From Allohoeflea poritis (GTDB taxonomy: Bacteria; Pseudomonadota; Alphaproteobacteria; Rhizobiales; Rhizobiaceae), in the NCBI RefSeq assembly GCF_027889715.1, contig NZ_JAPJZH010000005.1, forward strand, positions 1 to 64,000: 64,000 nt of DNA, read 5' to 3'. Shown here piece by piece: positions 56,502 through 64,000 of the stretch (position 1 is its first letter; every line of letters starts with the position of its first letter). Under the pieces are notes generated by a model, which was not told where the DNA came from, did no database searches, and was given only the letters and a program-made list of their open reading frames with translations. Both the position numbers and the translations under genes were made by a program.

Positions 56502-58052
56502 ATGGACGAAATCCGCTTTTCAGACTTTACCTTACAGCGTCGCGCGCGGCGCCTGGCAAAAGGCGGTGAAGAAATCTCCCTTGGCGCGCGTGCCTTCGAT
56601 CTTCTCGATTTTCTGATCGCAAAGCGCGAAGATGTGGTCACGCGCGATGAGATCATGGCAACGGTCTGGCCGGATACGGTTGTCGGCGAGAACAATCTGA
56701 ATGTGCAAGTCGGCAATTTGAGGCGCATCCTGGGCCCGCACGCGGTTGTGACCGTGCCCGGCAGAGGCCTGCGTTTCGCACTCGACGTTGAAGAAGGCCG
56801 GCCGGCGTCGCTGAGCCTGCCCGACAAGCCGTCCGTGGTGGTCCTGCCGTTCTCAGACCTCGGAACCGAAAGCGGACTGGACTGGATCGCCGACGGTTTC
56901 GTCGAGGATATTACGACCGAGCTGTCGCGGTTCCGGGACCTTTTCGTGGTGGCGCGCAATTCTGCGCTGGCCTATGAAAACGTGCCGCGCGATTTGCGCG
57001 CCGTCTCGCGCGAGCTCGGGGTCCGCTACGTGGTCGAAGGCAGCGTTCGGGCGTCGCTCGACCGCGTGCGCGTGACCGCAAAACTTATCGACGCGACAAA
57101 TGGGGAACAGGTCTGGGCCGAAAATTTCGACGAGGACCTCTCCGGTCATTTCGAGACGCAGGCAAAGGTGGCCCGGGCCATCGTGACTTGCCTGGTTCCA
57201 CAGATCGACAGGGCCGAGGCACAGCGGGAACGCGCAACCGCGCCGGAAGACATGACCGCGCACGGCCTTGCCAGGCGGGCCTGGGCCGTCGCCGTCGGGG
57301 GGCACATGGCATACGATCAGGAGCCCCGGGAACGCGGGGCGGAACTGGCGCGGCAGGCTCTGGACCGTGACCCGGGCTGCAGCCTGGCCTGGCGGGTGCT
57401 GGCATGGGTCGCCTGGGGCAACGCCTATCACGGCACCACCGATTCGGTCCCGCGCACGCTGTCGGAGGGCATTGATGCGGCAACCAGGGCGATCGCCGCA
57501 GATCCGGCCGACCACCATGCGCGGCGGCTGCGGGCGCTTCTGCATTTCATGAACCAGGAATCCGATGCCGGCCTGCCGGAGCTCAGGCAAGCCCACGAAA
57601 TGAACCCCAACTGCAGCTCGACGCTGGCCTGGCTGGGCCTTTATGAAGGGCTTCACGGCGATGCCAGTCGCGGCGTGCCGCTTGCACAGGCCGCAATCAG
57701 GCACAGTCCGCGCGATCCGGCGCGGGGAACGCATCTGGCGGCCCTGGGTTTTGCGCAATTTGCCAATCGGAACTACGCGGAAGCGGCTGATACGGCGACG
57801 GCCGCGCGCGCCGAGGCAGCCGGAAGCGCCGTGCCGCTTGTCCTGGCAACGATTGCCAATGTTGCCGCCGGCCGGCTGGAGCCGGCAACCGATGCCTTCC
57901 GTGAACTGGAGAAGATTGCGCCGGCACTCGTGGAGGCACGGCTTTCGGGCCGGTGGCTGGCCACCAATCCGGAATATCTCAAGCGGGCGCACACATTTTT
58001 TCGCATCGCGGCTGGCCTCGAGCCGCCGCAGTCAGCCGGTCCCTTGCTATGA
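56502..58052 (+). CDS. CadC-like winged-helix regulator with TolB-like and TPR regions
   Basis: A 516-residue protein. An OmpR/CadC-type winged helix (about residues 1-90: RAFDLLDFLIAKREDVVTRD, then VQVGNLRRILG) is joined to an FlgO/TolB-like segment beginning PSVVVLPFSDLGTESGLDWI at about 107. After about 270 come helical TPR-like repeats (DPGCSLAWRVLAWV; NPNCSSTLAWLGLYEG). No transmembrane helix is seen, unlike CadC. Such regulators are common in Rhizobiales and are sometimes labelled adenylate cyclase by homology. The ATG at 56502 has no clear ribosome-binding site. Its targets may be the flanking catabolic genes. Confidence 0.83.
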   Translation: MDEIRFSDFTLQRRARRLAKGGEEISLGARAFDLLDFLIAKREDVVTRDEIMATVWPDTVVGENNLNVQVGNLRRILGPHAVVTVPGRGLRFALDVEEGRPASLSLPDKPSVVVLPFSDLGTESGLDWIADGFVEDITTELSRFRDLFVVARNSALAYENVPRDLRAVSRELGVRYVVEGSVRASLDRVRVTAKLIDATNGEQVWAENFDEDLSGHFETQAKVARAIVTCLVPQIDRAEAQRERATAPEDMTAHGLARRAWAVAVGGHMAYDQEPRERGAELARQALDRDPGCSLAWRVLAWVAWGNAYHGTTDSVPRTLSEGIDAATRAIAADPADHHARRLRALLHFMNQESDAGLPELRQAHEMNPNCSSTLAWLGLYEGLHGDASRGVPLAQAAIRHSPRDPARGTHLAALGFAQFANRNYAEAADTATAARAEAAGSAVPLVLATIANVAAGRLEPATDAFRELEKIAPALVEARLSGRWLATNPEYLKRAHTFFRIAAGLEPPQSAGPLL

Positions 58053-58174
58053 CCGTCTCCCGGCCGGCTTTAGATTTTTTTAGTTCCGCATATAGCGCCG
58101 ATCCGCCCGTTTCCGCATTTGTCGGGGAACACGAATGCGTGCCAGCGCATCGCCGACATATGCGGGAGATATCC

Positions 58175-58426
58175 ATGCGGGCTTTTGACATTACCGGCCT
58201 TTTTTCCGCGCTCACCCTGCCGTTTCCCGGCAGGCTGGCGCGCATTCGGGATGCGAACCCGGACAAAAGCCTCGTTGAATGCCTGCGAACGCCCCGGGAC
58301 CCCGGCACGGCGCCATTTGTGCTTTGTCCCTATCTGGGCACCTGGGTGAGCGCGGAAATGGCCCTGGATCATGTCTCGCGGTACGGCCCGTCCGGCGACG
58401 ACAGCGACAAAGACGGCAGTCCATGA
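58175..58426 (+). CDS. Small ORF translationally coupled to chaC-like gene
   Basis: An 83-residue predicted protein. GGGAG precedes its ATG at good spacing, and its TGA overlaps the next ATG (ATGA), the same coupling style as the neighbours. It is acidic at the C-terminus (GDDSDKDG) and has no signal peptide, domain or motif I recognise. It may be a real small protein or a leader that sets translation of the next gene. Confidence 0.5.
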   Translation: MRAFDITGLFSALTLPFPGRLARIRDANPDKSLVECLRTPRDPGTAPFVLCPYLGTWVSAEMALDHVSRYGPSGDDSDKDGSP

Positions 58427-59184
58427 CCGTCCCGGACGAAGCCTTTGCGCATCATCCCGAACTTCGCGACAAAATCGCCGATCCCATGCGCTCGTTCATG
58501 CGCGGCCTCACGGTGGAGATGCTGGTCGAGCGGTATCCGGAACTCGAAGCCGCCCTGGAATGGGTGCACAGCGATGACGAGCGCGAGGAAACCAGAGCAC
58601 GGACGCTGTCCGAACGGGATGACGGCGATTTGTGGGTCTTCGCCTATGGCTCGCTGATGTGGGATCCGGCATTGCGGTTTGCCGAAGTTCGTCGCTGCAG
58701 TATCGCAGGATATGCCAGGCGGTTTATCCTGATGGATGACAAGGGCGGTCGCGGCTCGCCGGATGCCCCCGGTCTCATGGCGGCACTCGACGAGGGGACG
58801 GGATGCGAGGGTCTTGCATTCCGTATCGCCGCGGACGACATCGATACCGAAACCGAAATCCTGTGGCGGCGGGAAATGATCGGGCCGGGTTATGAGCCGC
58901 GTTTCATTACCGCCCGTATCGGTACCGATAATGTCGAGGCCCTGGCCTTTGTCGCAAACCATGCGGCCGACGTGATCCGCCCGGAGCTCAGCCGAGCACA
59001 GCAAATCCGTTACATCGCACATGGCTCGGGTTTTCTCGGGACAAGCCACAGCTATCTTCAGAAAATCGTCAGCCAGCTGAACGTGCTGAACATCCACGAC
59101 CCGGATTGCGCGCGGCTTTTGAAGGATGTCGATGAATTCCTTCGCAACTGCCAATCCGAGGTGCCTGGCGAGACCGATCAATGA
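58423..59184 (+). CDS. ChaC-family gamma-glutamylcyclotransferase
   Basis: A 253-residue protein. A helical N-terminal extension of about 65 residues precedes the cyclotransferase core, which shows the substrate loop FAYGSLMWDPALRF at about residues 69-82. GYARRFILMDDKGG, LDEGTGCEGLAFRI with the catalytic acid, and FLGTSHSYLQKIV near the end also match ChaC. ChaC enzymes cleave glutathione to 5-oxoproline and Cys-Gly. It overlaps the dipeptidase gene that follows, which fits glutathione degradation. Confidence 0.88.
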   Translation: MTVPDEAFAHHPELRDKIADPMRSFMRGLTVEMLVERYPELEAALEWVHSDDEREETRARTLSERDDGDLWVFAYGSLMWDPALRFAEVRRCSIAGYARRFILMDDKGGRGSPDAPGLMAALDEGTGCEGLAFRIAADDIDTETEILWRREMIGPGYEPRFITARIGTDNVEALAFVANHAADVIRPELSRAQQIRYIAHGSGFLGTSHSYLQKIVSQLNVLNIHDPDCARLLKDVDEFLRNCQSEVPGETDQ

Positions 59185-60254
59185 ACGGAAACATCAGCTA
59201 TTTCGACGGCCATAACGACTTCCTCCTGCGATTGATGAAATCACCCGCGCCGCGCGAGGAAACCTGGCTCGGAACCGGGCGCGCCGGCCATCTCGATCTG
59301 GCGCGCATGAAGGAAGCGGGCTTTGCCGGCGGCCTGTTCGCGATTTTCGTGCCGCCTGTGTCGAGCGGTCCGCCGCCCGACTTCAAGGCCCTGATGGCCA
59401 ATCCTCCCTATGATCTGCCGATGCCGCCGGAGATGGATTGCCGGACCGCGCAACCCGATGCCCTGGAGATGGCCGGTCTGCTGCACTGGATGGAACGCTC
59501 CGCGCCGGACGACTTCCGTGTGTGCAGGACGCCGGAGGAAATCCGGGCGGCCATGCACAGTGCCCGGATTGCCGGCCTGATGCATATGGAGGGGGCCGAA
59601 GCGATCGGGCCCGATCTCGATGCGTTGCACCTGTTCCACGAGATGGGGCTGCGCTCCCTGGGGCCGGTGTGGAGCCGCCCGACCGTATTCGGCCATGGCG
59701 TGCCGATGGCTTTTCCGGCCACGCCGGATATCGGGCCGGGGCTGACCGGTGCGGGCAAGGATTTGGTCAGGCTTTGCAATGCTTTGGGAATCCTGATCGA
59801 CCTGTCGCATATGAACGCGGCGGGGTTTGACGACGTGGCGGCGATTTCCAGGGCTCCGCTGGTGGCGACCCATTCCAACGCCCATGCGCTGTGCGCCTCG
59901 CCGCGCAACCTGACCGACCGCCAATTGCATGCCATCAGGGATACGGGCGGTCTGGTCGGCTTCAATTTCGCGACCTTTTATCTCAACCGTGACGGCACGG
60001 CGTCCGCCGATACCTCCTTTGACGTCATGCGTCGCCATATCGATTACCTGATAGCCGAACTGGGCGAGGATCATGTCGGCTTCGGGTTGGATTTCGACGG
60101 TTGCGTGCTGCCCGACCTGATCGGCGACGTCACCGGCGTGCCGGGGCTGTTGCGTGCGCTTTCGCAGGCCGGCTATGGCGATGCTCTGCTGGCGAAACTC
60201 GCGCACGAGAACTGGCTCTCCTGTCTGGAGCGCAGCCTTCAGCCGCTCGGATAA
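59181..60254 (+). CDS. M19-family membrane dipeptidase (metal site intact)
   Basis: A 357-residue dipeptidase. Here the zinc ligands are all present: FDGHNDFLLR at the N-terminus (HxD), MHMEGAEAIGPD with the bridging Glu, IDLSHMN and ATHSNAHAL with the two histidines, and GLDFDG with the late Asp. No signal peptide is present, so it is cytoplasmic despite the family name. Overlap with the ChaC gene (ATGA) suggests it splits Cys-Gly. Other dipeptides cannot be excluded. Confidence 0.92.
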   Translation: MNGNISYFDGHNDFLLRLMKSPAPREETWLGTGRAGHLDLARMKEAGFAGGLFAIFVPPVSSGPPPDFKALMANPPYDLPMPPEMDCRTAQPDALEMAGLLHWMERSAPDDFRVCRTPEEIRAAMHSARIAGLMHMEGAEAIGPDLDALHLFHEMGLRSLGPVWSRPTVFGHGVPMAFPATPDIGPGLTGAGKDLVRLCNALGILIDLSHMNAAGFDDVAAISRAPLVATHSNAHALCASPRNLTDRQLHAIRDTGGLVGFNFATFYLNRDGTASADTSFDVMRRHIDYLIAELGEDHVGFGLDFDGCVLPDLIGDVTGVPGLLRALSQAGYGDALLAKLAHENWLSCLERSLQPLG

Positions 60255-60295
60255 GGCGTCTATCGAAGGCTGGGCCATCCGCCTGATGCGCGCTG

Positions 60296-60787
60296 CTAGA
60301 GCGATACCATGCGGCGCAGATATTCGATGAGCTGCCTGGTCTCGGCGCCCGACAGATTGGCAGTCAGGTCCGCTTGGTAGCCGGGGTTTTTCAAAGCCGC
60401 GTCGGCAACGATCTCGCGGCCCTTGTCCGTCAGCTTGAGAACGAAGGAGCGCTTGTCCTTCTGGGAGGTCTCGCGCTTCAGAAGCCGTTTCTTGACCATT
60501 CTGACGACGAGTTCACTGACCGAGTTGCGATCCAGTGCGATGATGTCGCCGATCGCGTTCTGCGATGCGCCGGGGTTCTGGTCGACCGCGACCATCAGGG
60601 CCAGTTGACGGGAGGTCAGCCCGTCGCGGCTCATCGATTTTGCGAAGCGGGCCTCGGCAAAAAAATGGGCGCGCCGCAACAGATGCGACAGCATGAACCG
60701 CATATCGGTAAACTCAGCCGTGCCGCCGGAAACAACCGGCTCGGCCGGGTTTGGCTTGTCGTTCTTGTCTGCCACCTGTCGATCCAT
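60296..60787 (-). CDS. MarR-family transcriptional regulator
   Basis: A 163-residue MarR regulator. The winged helix is around residues 60-115, with SRDGLTSRQLALMVAVDQNP, SQNAIGDIIALDRNSVSELV as the recognition helix region and KDKRSFVLKLTDKGREI as the wing. It diverges from the dehydrogenase-like gene at 60950, and a strong palindrome lies between them (60889-60914). The ATG at 60787 is preferred to the GTG at 60790. The ligand is unknown; members of this type often sense aromatic acids. Confidence 0.92.
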   Translation of the reverse strand: MDRQVADKNDKPNPAEPVVSGGTAEFTDMRFMLSHLLRRAHFFAEARFAKSMSRDGLTSRQLALMVAVDQNPGASQNAIGDIIALDRNSVSELVVRMVKKRLLKRETSQKDKRSFVLKLTDKGREIVADAALKNPGYQADLTANLSGAETRQLIEYLRRMVSL

Positions 60788-60888
60788 CACGATGTGGTTC
60801 GGTTCCTTCTTTTAGCACGAGCGTGCAGCGCGTTAAGCGCGATGGCCAGTCAATGCCTGCCGGGATAGGCGATTGACATCGCTCTGTC

Positions 60889-60914
60889 AAATTAGTACGT
60901 ATAATGACTAATTT
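60889..60914. promoter_or_regulatory. MarR operator overlapping promoter
   Basis: AAATTAGT (60889-60896) and ACTAATTT (60907-60914) are a perfect 8-base inverted repeat around a 10-bp centre that contains TATAAT (60900-60905). TTGACA stands upstream at 60873-60878, but the spacing to TATAAT is 21 bp, too long for an ideal promoter. The symmetry, AT-richness and location between the MarR gene and its divergent neighbour make this the most convincing operator in the window. Confidence 0.75.
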
Positions 60915-60949
60915 GCAGCCGAGCGAAATGCGGCGCGGGAGAACTGCCG

Positions 60950-61741
60950 ATGGCGAAGCGGGTCGGAATCATAGGATGCGGCTTTATCGGCTCCGCCCTG
61001 GCCGAGCGTATCATCGCATCAGAGGGCGCGATGGAGCTGGCATTCGTCCACAACCGCACCGCCCACCGGCTTTCCGCGTTCGATCCGTCCCTGCATCTGC
61101 ATGATCTTGCTGCGTTTCGCTCTCGCGAACCGGACCTGATCGTCGAAGCTTCGCACCCGGTGGTTACGGCCGATCACGGAACGGCCTTTCTTTCCCACAG
61201 CGATTACATGCCGTTATCGACGACGGCGCTGTTGGATAACGGTTTGCGTGAGCGCCTGAAGGCCATTGCGGCGGATAGTGGAACAAGATTGTTTTTGCCG
61301 TCCGGAGCGCTGATCGGCGGCAACGAACTGGTCAAACGGCAGACGCCGTGGAAGCATGTCAAAATCACCTTCCGCAAAAATCCGCGCAATATCGATTTCG
61401 AAGATACGCAGCCCTGGCGGGGCAAAGGCGGCGATCCGGTCACGCTGGCCGACGGTCCGGTGCGCGAAATCGCGAAACAGTTTCCGCGCAACGTCAACAC
61501 CATGGTGACCTGCGCCCTTTTATCGACCGGGCTGGATGCGTGCCAGGGTGTGCTGATTGCCGATCCGGGGCTGGATTGCGCGGTCGCCGAACTGGAAGCC
61601 TGGGATGTCGACGGCGGCTATGTGCGAACCGAAAAGCGCCAGCCCGCGATTGGCGTGTCCGGGACGGAGATGGTGGATTCGGCCTGGTATTCCCTGCAGC
61701 GCGCCGTTGGTCTGGGGGCGCAGCCGCTGACCTATGTGTAA
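60950..61741 (+). CDS. Aspartate-dehydrogenase-like NAD(P) oxidoreductase, altered active site
   Basis: A 263-residue protein resembling L-aspartate dehydrogenase (NadX type). The Rossmann motif VGIIGCGFIGSALAERI opens the chain; EASHPVVT, FLPSGALIGGNELVKR and FPRNVNTMVTCALL are family features. Near residue 205 the text reads ADPGLDCAVAELEA, where true enzymes have an Asn and the catalytic His in an N-x-H pattern. Both appear replaced by Ala, so aspartate oxidation is doubtful. It is divergent from the MarR gene and precedes an ABC transporter. Confidence 0.85.
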   Translation: MAKRVGIIGCGFIGSALAERIIASEGAMELAFVHNRTAHRLSAFDPSLHLHDLAAFRSREPDLIVEASHPVVTADHGTAFLSHSDYMPLSTTALLDNGLRERLKAIAADSGTRLFLPSGALIGGNELVKRQTPWKHVKITFRKNPRNIDFEDTQPWRGKGGDPVTLADGPVREIAKQFPRNVNTMVTCALLSTGLDACQGVLIADPGLDCAVAELEAWDVDGGYVRTEKRQPAIGVSGTEMVDSAWYSLQRAVGLGAQPLTYV

Positions 61742-61796
61742 CCGCCGGGCTGACGCCCTGGATAAAGAAAACTGAAATCAAAGGGAGGATATCCGA

Positions 61797-62777
61797 ATGA
61801 ACAATCTGATCAGATCGACGACCGTCGCGATATCGATCGTGCTGGCCGGGGTGGTTTCGGCCATTCCCGCCACTGCCGCCGAGAAGAAAGTCGCCATCGC
61901 GAATCTCGGGCCGCATGTGGCGCTCAATGCAGTTGTTTCCGGCTTCAAGAAGGGGCTTGAGGAAGGCGGCTTCAAGGAAGGCGACAATGTCGCGTTCGAA
62001 TACAAGGACGCGAATTTCGATCCCGCCGTGGTCGCGCAGATGATCACCGCGCTTGAGGCGACCGATCCGGACCTGTTCCTGACGGTCACGACCCCGATCA
62101 CGCAGGCCTCCAGGCGGGTTGTCCGCAACAAGGATATTCCCATCGTCTTCGCGCCCGTCACCGATCCGGTGGATGCGGGACTTGTGACGTCGTGGGACAA
62201 GGGCAGCGACCGGTTTGTCGGTGCGTCCAACCTGCAGTCGATGCAGACGGTGCTGGAGTTCGGTCAGACGCTTCTGGGCGATGTCGAGACCGTTGGCCTT
62301 CTGTACAATCCGGGCGATGCCAACGACGTGGTCAATGTGCGCTATGCGGAGGAGGCGGCCGAAGCAATGGGGATCAAGCTCAACGCCGTCAGCGTGGACA
62401 CCCCCAATGATATCCCGGTCCGCATCGCCGCTTTGAAGGGCGTGGACTTCATCTACCTTATTCCGTCAAGCATGCTGCAGCCGGCCATGCCCGCGGTGGC
62501 CGCGGCGGCCAATCGCGCGAACATCCCGGTTATCAATGCATCGCCGGCCGGCGTCGCAGACGGGCTTGTTCTGGCCTCCATGTCGGTATCCTGGTTCGAT
62601 GTCGGCCGTCAGGCCGGTCTGCGGGCCGCACAAATCCTGGAAGGCGCCAAGCCGTCTGACCTTTCGGTGTTCCGCCCGAAGCCCGAGGACCACAGCGCAT
62701 TGATCAGCGCCAAGCGCCTGGATGCCATGGACATGAAGCTGCCGGATGCACTCAGCGACTGCGATTGCGTGAAATAG
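61797..62777 (+). CDS. ABC transporter substrate-binding protein, TrpX-like
   Basis: A 326-residue binding protein of the ABC_sub_bind family. A signal peptide (about residues 1-27, ending PATAAE) precedes two lobes: VAIANLGPHVALNAVVSGF and FLTVTTPITQASRRVV in the first, and VGLLYNPGDANDVVN and FIYLIPSSMLQPAMPAV in the second. Family members bind tryptophan or other aromatic or small molecules. GGGAGG precedes the ATG. It begins a binding-protein, ATPase, permease operon. Confidence 0.9.
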   Translation: MNNLIRSTTVAISIVLAGVVSAIPATAAEKKVAIANLGPHVALNAVVSGFKKGLEEGGFKEGDNVAFEYKDANFDPAVVAQMITALEATDPDLFLTVTTPITQASRRVVRNKDIPIVFAPVTDPVDAGLVTSWDKGSDRFVGASNLQSMQTVLEFGQTLLGDVETVGLLYNPGDANDVVNVRYAEEAAEAMGIKLNAVSVDTPNDIPVRIAALKGVDFIYLIPSSMLQPAMPAVAAAANRANIPVINASPAGVADGLVLASMSVSWFDVGRQAGLRAAQILEGAKPSDLSVFRPKPEDHSALISAKRLDAMDMKLPDALSDCDCVK

Positions 62778-62792
62778 ATCGGCCAGGCCTTG

Positions 62793-63593
62793 GTGGATGA
62801 AAGCACATATCCGGCAATCCGGGTGGAGGATATCCGACGGACCTTCCACCCGGGGACCGTCCAGGAAAAGAAGGCCCTGAGAGGCGTCAGTTTCGATTTG
62901 CGGCCGGGCGAGTTCGCCGTGGTGATCGGCAGCAACGGAGCGGGCAAAAGCACCCTGCTCAATGCGCTCGCCGGCGAAATACCGGTCGATTCCGGACGCA
63001 TTGTCGCCAATGGCACCGAGATACAGAACTGGCCCGTCCACAGGCGGGCCCGACTCATGTCGCGTGTGTTTCAGGACCCGATGATGGGCACGGCGGCGGC
63101 GCTGACGATCGAGGAGAACCTGTCGATCGCGGCGCGGCGCGGGCAGCGCCGGAGCCTGCGGTTCGGGATCCGAAAAAGCGAACGGGAGGCCTTCCGCGCG
63201 AAGCTGGAAATGCTCGGCCTGGGGCTTGAAAACAGGCTGTCGGACCGGGTCGACCTGCTGTCCGGCGGGCAGCGGCAATCGCTCACACTGGTCATGGCAA
63301 CGCTCAAACAGCCGCAATTGCTGCTGCTGGACGAGCATACGGCGGCGCTCGATCCGAGGGCTGCGGCACTGGTGATGCGGGCGACGACGGAAGTGGTTCA
63401 CGAGAACGCCACGACGACGCTGATGGTCACCCACAATATGAGCCATGCCATCGAGTTCGGAAACCGGTTGCTGATGATCCATGAAGGCAAGGTCATCCTG
63501 GATGCATCGGCGGAGGAAAAGTCGAAACTGACGGCGGGCAGCCTGGTCGACCGTTTCCACGATGTTGTCAGCGACCGCATGGTGTTGAGTTAG
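62793..63593 (+). CDS. ABC transporter ATP-binding protein
   Basis: An ATPase of about 266 residues. Walker A is IGSNGAGKSTLLNAL at about residues 48-62, the Q-loop is RVFQDPMMGT, the signature is LLSGGQRQSLTL at about 151-162, Walker B is LLLLDEHTAALDP and the H-loop is MVTHNMS. Start is a GTG at 62793 (a TTG stands just before it); no strong ribosome-binding site decides. It energises the TrpX-like system with the permease that follows. Confidence 0.95.
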   Translation: MDESTYPAIRVEDIRRTFHPGTVQEKKALRGVSFDLRPGEFAVVIGSNGAGKSTLLNALAGEIPVDSGRIVANGTEIQNWPVHRRARLMSRVFQDPMMGTAAALTIEENLSIAARRGQRRSLRFGIRKSEREAFRAKLEMLGLGLENRLSDRVDLLSGGQRQSLTLVMATLKQPQLLLLDEHTAALDPRAAALVMRATTEVVHENATTTLMVTHNMSHAIEFGNRLLMIHEGKVILDASAEEKSKLTAGSLVDRFHDVVSDRMVLS

Positions 63594-63598
63594 TTCGC

Positions 63599-64000
63599 AT
63601 GGAAATTTTATCGACCTATCTCAACCTGCTTCCGGTCAGTCTCGCCCAGGGCGCGGTCTACGCCTTTGTCGCGCTTGGCGTGATGATCCCGTTCCGGGTG
63701 CTTTCCTTGCCGGATCTGACATCGGAAGGCACTTTTCCGCTCGGCGGCGCCGTTCTGGCGACGCTGCTGGCAGCGGGCTTCAACCCGGTCGCGGGTCTGC
63801 TCGTCGCAATCGGTGCCGGTATTCTCGCCGGCGGCGCGACGGCGCTCATTCATCTGCTTCTGAAGATTCCGTCGCTGCTTGCCGGCATCATCGTGCTGAC
63901 AATGCTGTTCAGCATCAATATCCGGATCATGGGCAAGCCCAATACGGCCATCTTCAACTATGAAACGATCTTCACCGAACTGCTGAATGCCGATGGCGGC
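63599..64000 (+). CDS. ABC transporter permease, cut by window end
   Basis: The first 134 codons of a permease are present and the gene runs past base 64000. The ATG at 63599 is 5 bp after the ATPase stop. The translated part is very hydrophobic, with helices at about residues 8-35, 45-70, 72-88 and 92-108. It resembles LivH/TrpY-type permeases (GAVYAFVALGVMIPFR, SLPDLTSEGTFPLGGAV). It completes the transporter begun at 61797. Confidence 0.9.
   Translation, partial: MEILSTYLNLLPVSLAQGAVYAFVALGVMIPFRVLSLPDLTSEGTFPLGGAVLATLLAAGFNPVAGLLVAIGAGILAGGATALIHLLLKIPSLLAGIIVLTMLFSINIRIMGKPNTAIFNYETIFTELLNADGG

Overview
The window is a high-GC chromosomal segment of an alphaproteobacterium, almost certainly of the order Hyphomicrobiales (Rhizobiales). 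The evidence is gene order and family content: ffh, chorismate mutase, rpsP, rimM, trmD, rplS and leuC in one direction, sdhCDAB, an Omp19-type lipoprotein, zapE, and the run mdh-sucC-sucD-sucA-sucB-lpd. A BCCT osmolyte/betaine transporter hints at a marine or saline life style, but the genus cannot be fixed from sequence alone. No rRNA, tRNA, CRISPR array or intact insertion sequence was recognised.

Layout. (1) 0-6 kb: peripheral genes (MBL-fold hydrolase, ABC-type six-TM protein divergent from a TetR regulator, AhpD-like protein, methyltransferase, MFS exporter). (2) 6-16 kb: translation/secretion block ffh-CM-rpsP-rimM-trmD-rplS, then GST, CorA, an amino-acid ABC transporter pair without its ATPase, and leuC. 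(3) 16-19.4 kb: a diguanylate cyclase, a small secreted protein, an AT-rich patch with one unrecognised membrane-anchored protein, and a GNAT enzyme. (4) 19.4-39 kb: energy metabolism. sdhCDAB has a well-spaced promoter and an Irr-box-like palindrome; mdh-sucCD-sucAB-lpd follows after a metalloprotease, an amino-acid permease, MsrA, a YHYH protein, an Omp19-like lipoprotein and ZapE. (5) 39-47.6 kb: GumN/TraB-like protein, nitroreductase, XerC, acyltransferase, a MITE-like element with 23-bp terminal inverted repeats, a chemoreceptor, an ATPase and a universal stress protein.

(6) 47.6-64 kb is a catabolic and transport region and the most interesting part. A LysR regulator diverges from a tightly overlapping operon of aldehyde dehydrogenase, an M19 dipeptidase-like protein whose usual metal ligands are replaced, an unrecognised 558-residue protein, a DUF3726-like protein and an Ldh-family oxidoreductase, followed by a BCCT transporter. 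Next come a CadC-like winged-helix/TPR regulator and a second overlapping set: a small ORF, a ChaC-type gamma-glutamylcyclotransferase and an intact M19 dipeptidase. The last two would degrade glutathione to 5-oxoproline, Cys and Gly. Finally a MarR regulator with a clear palindromic operator diverges from an aspartate-dehydrogenase-like protein (catalytic Asn/His apparently replaced) and a TrpXYZ-like ABC transporter cut by the window end.

Gene starts were moved downstream of the longest open frame where a ribosome-binding site, family length or overlap supported it; these choices are stated per gene. All functional calls come from reading motifs and recalled family knowledge; no database search was run.
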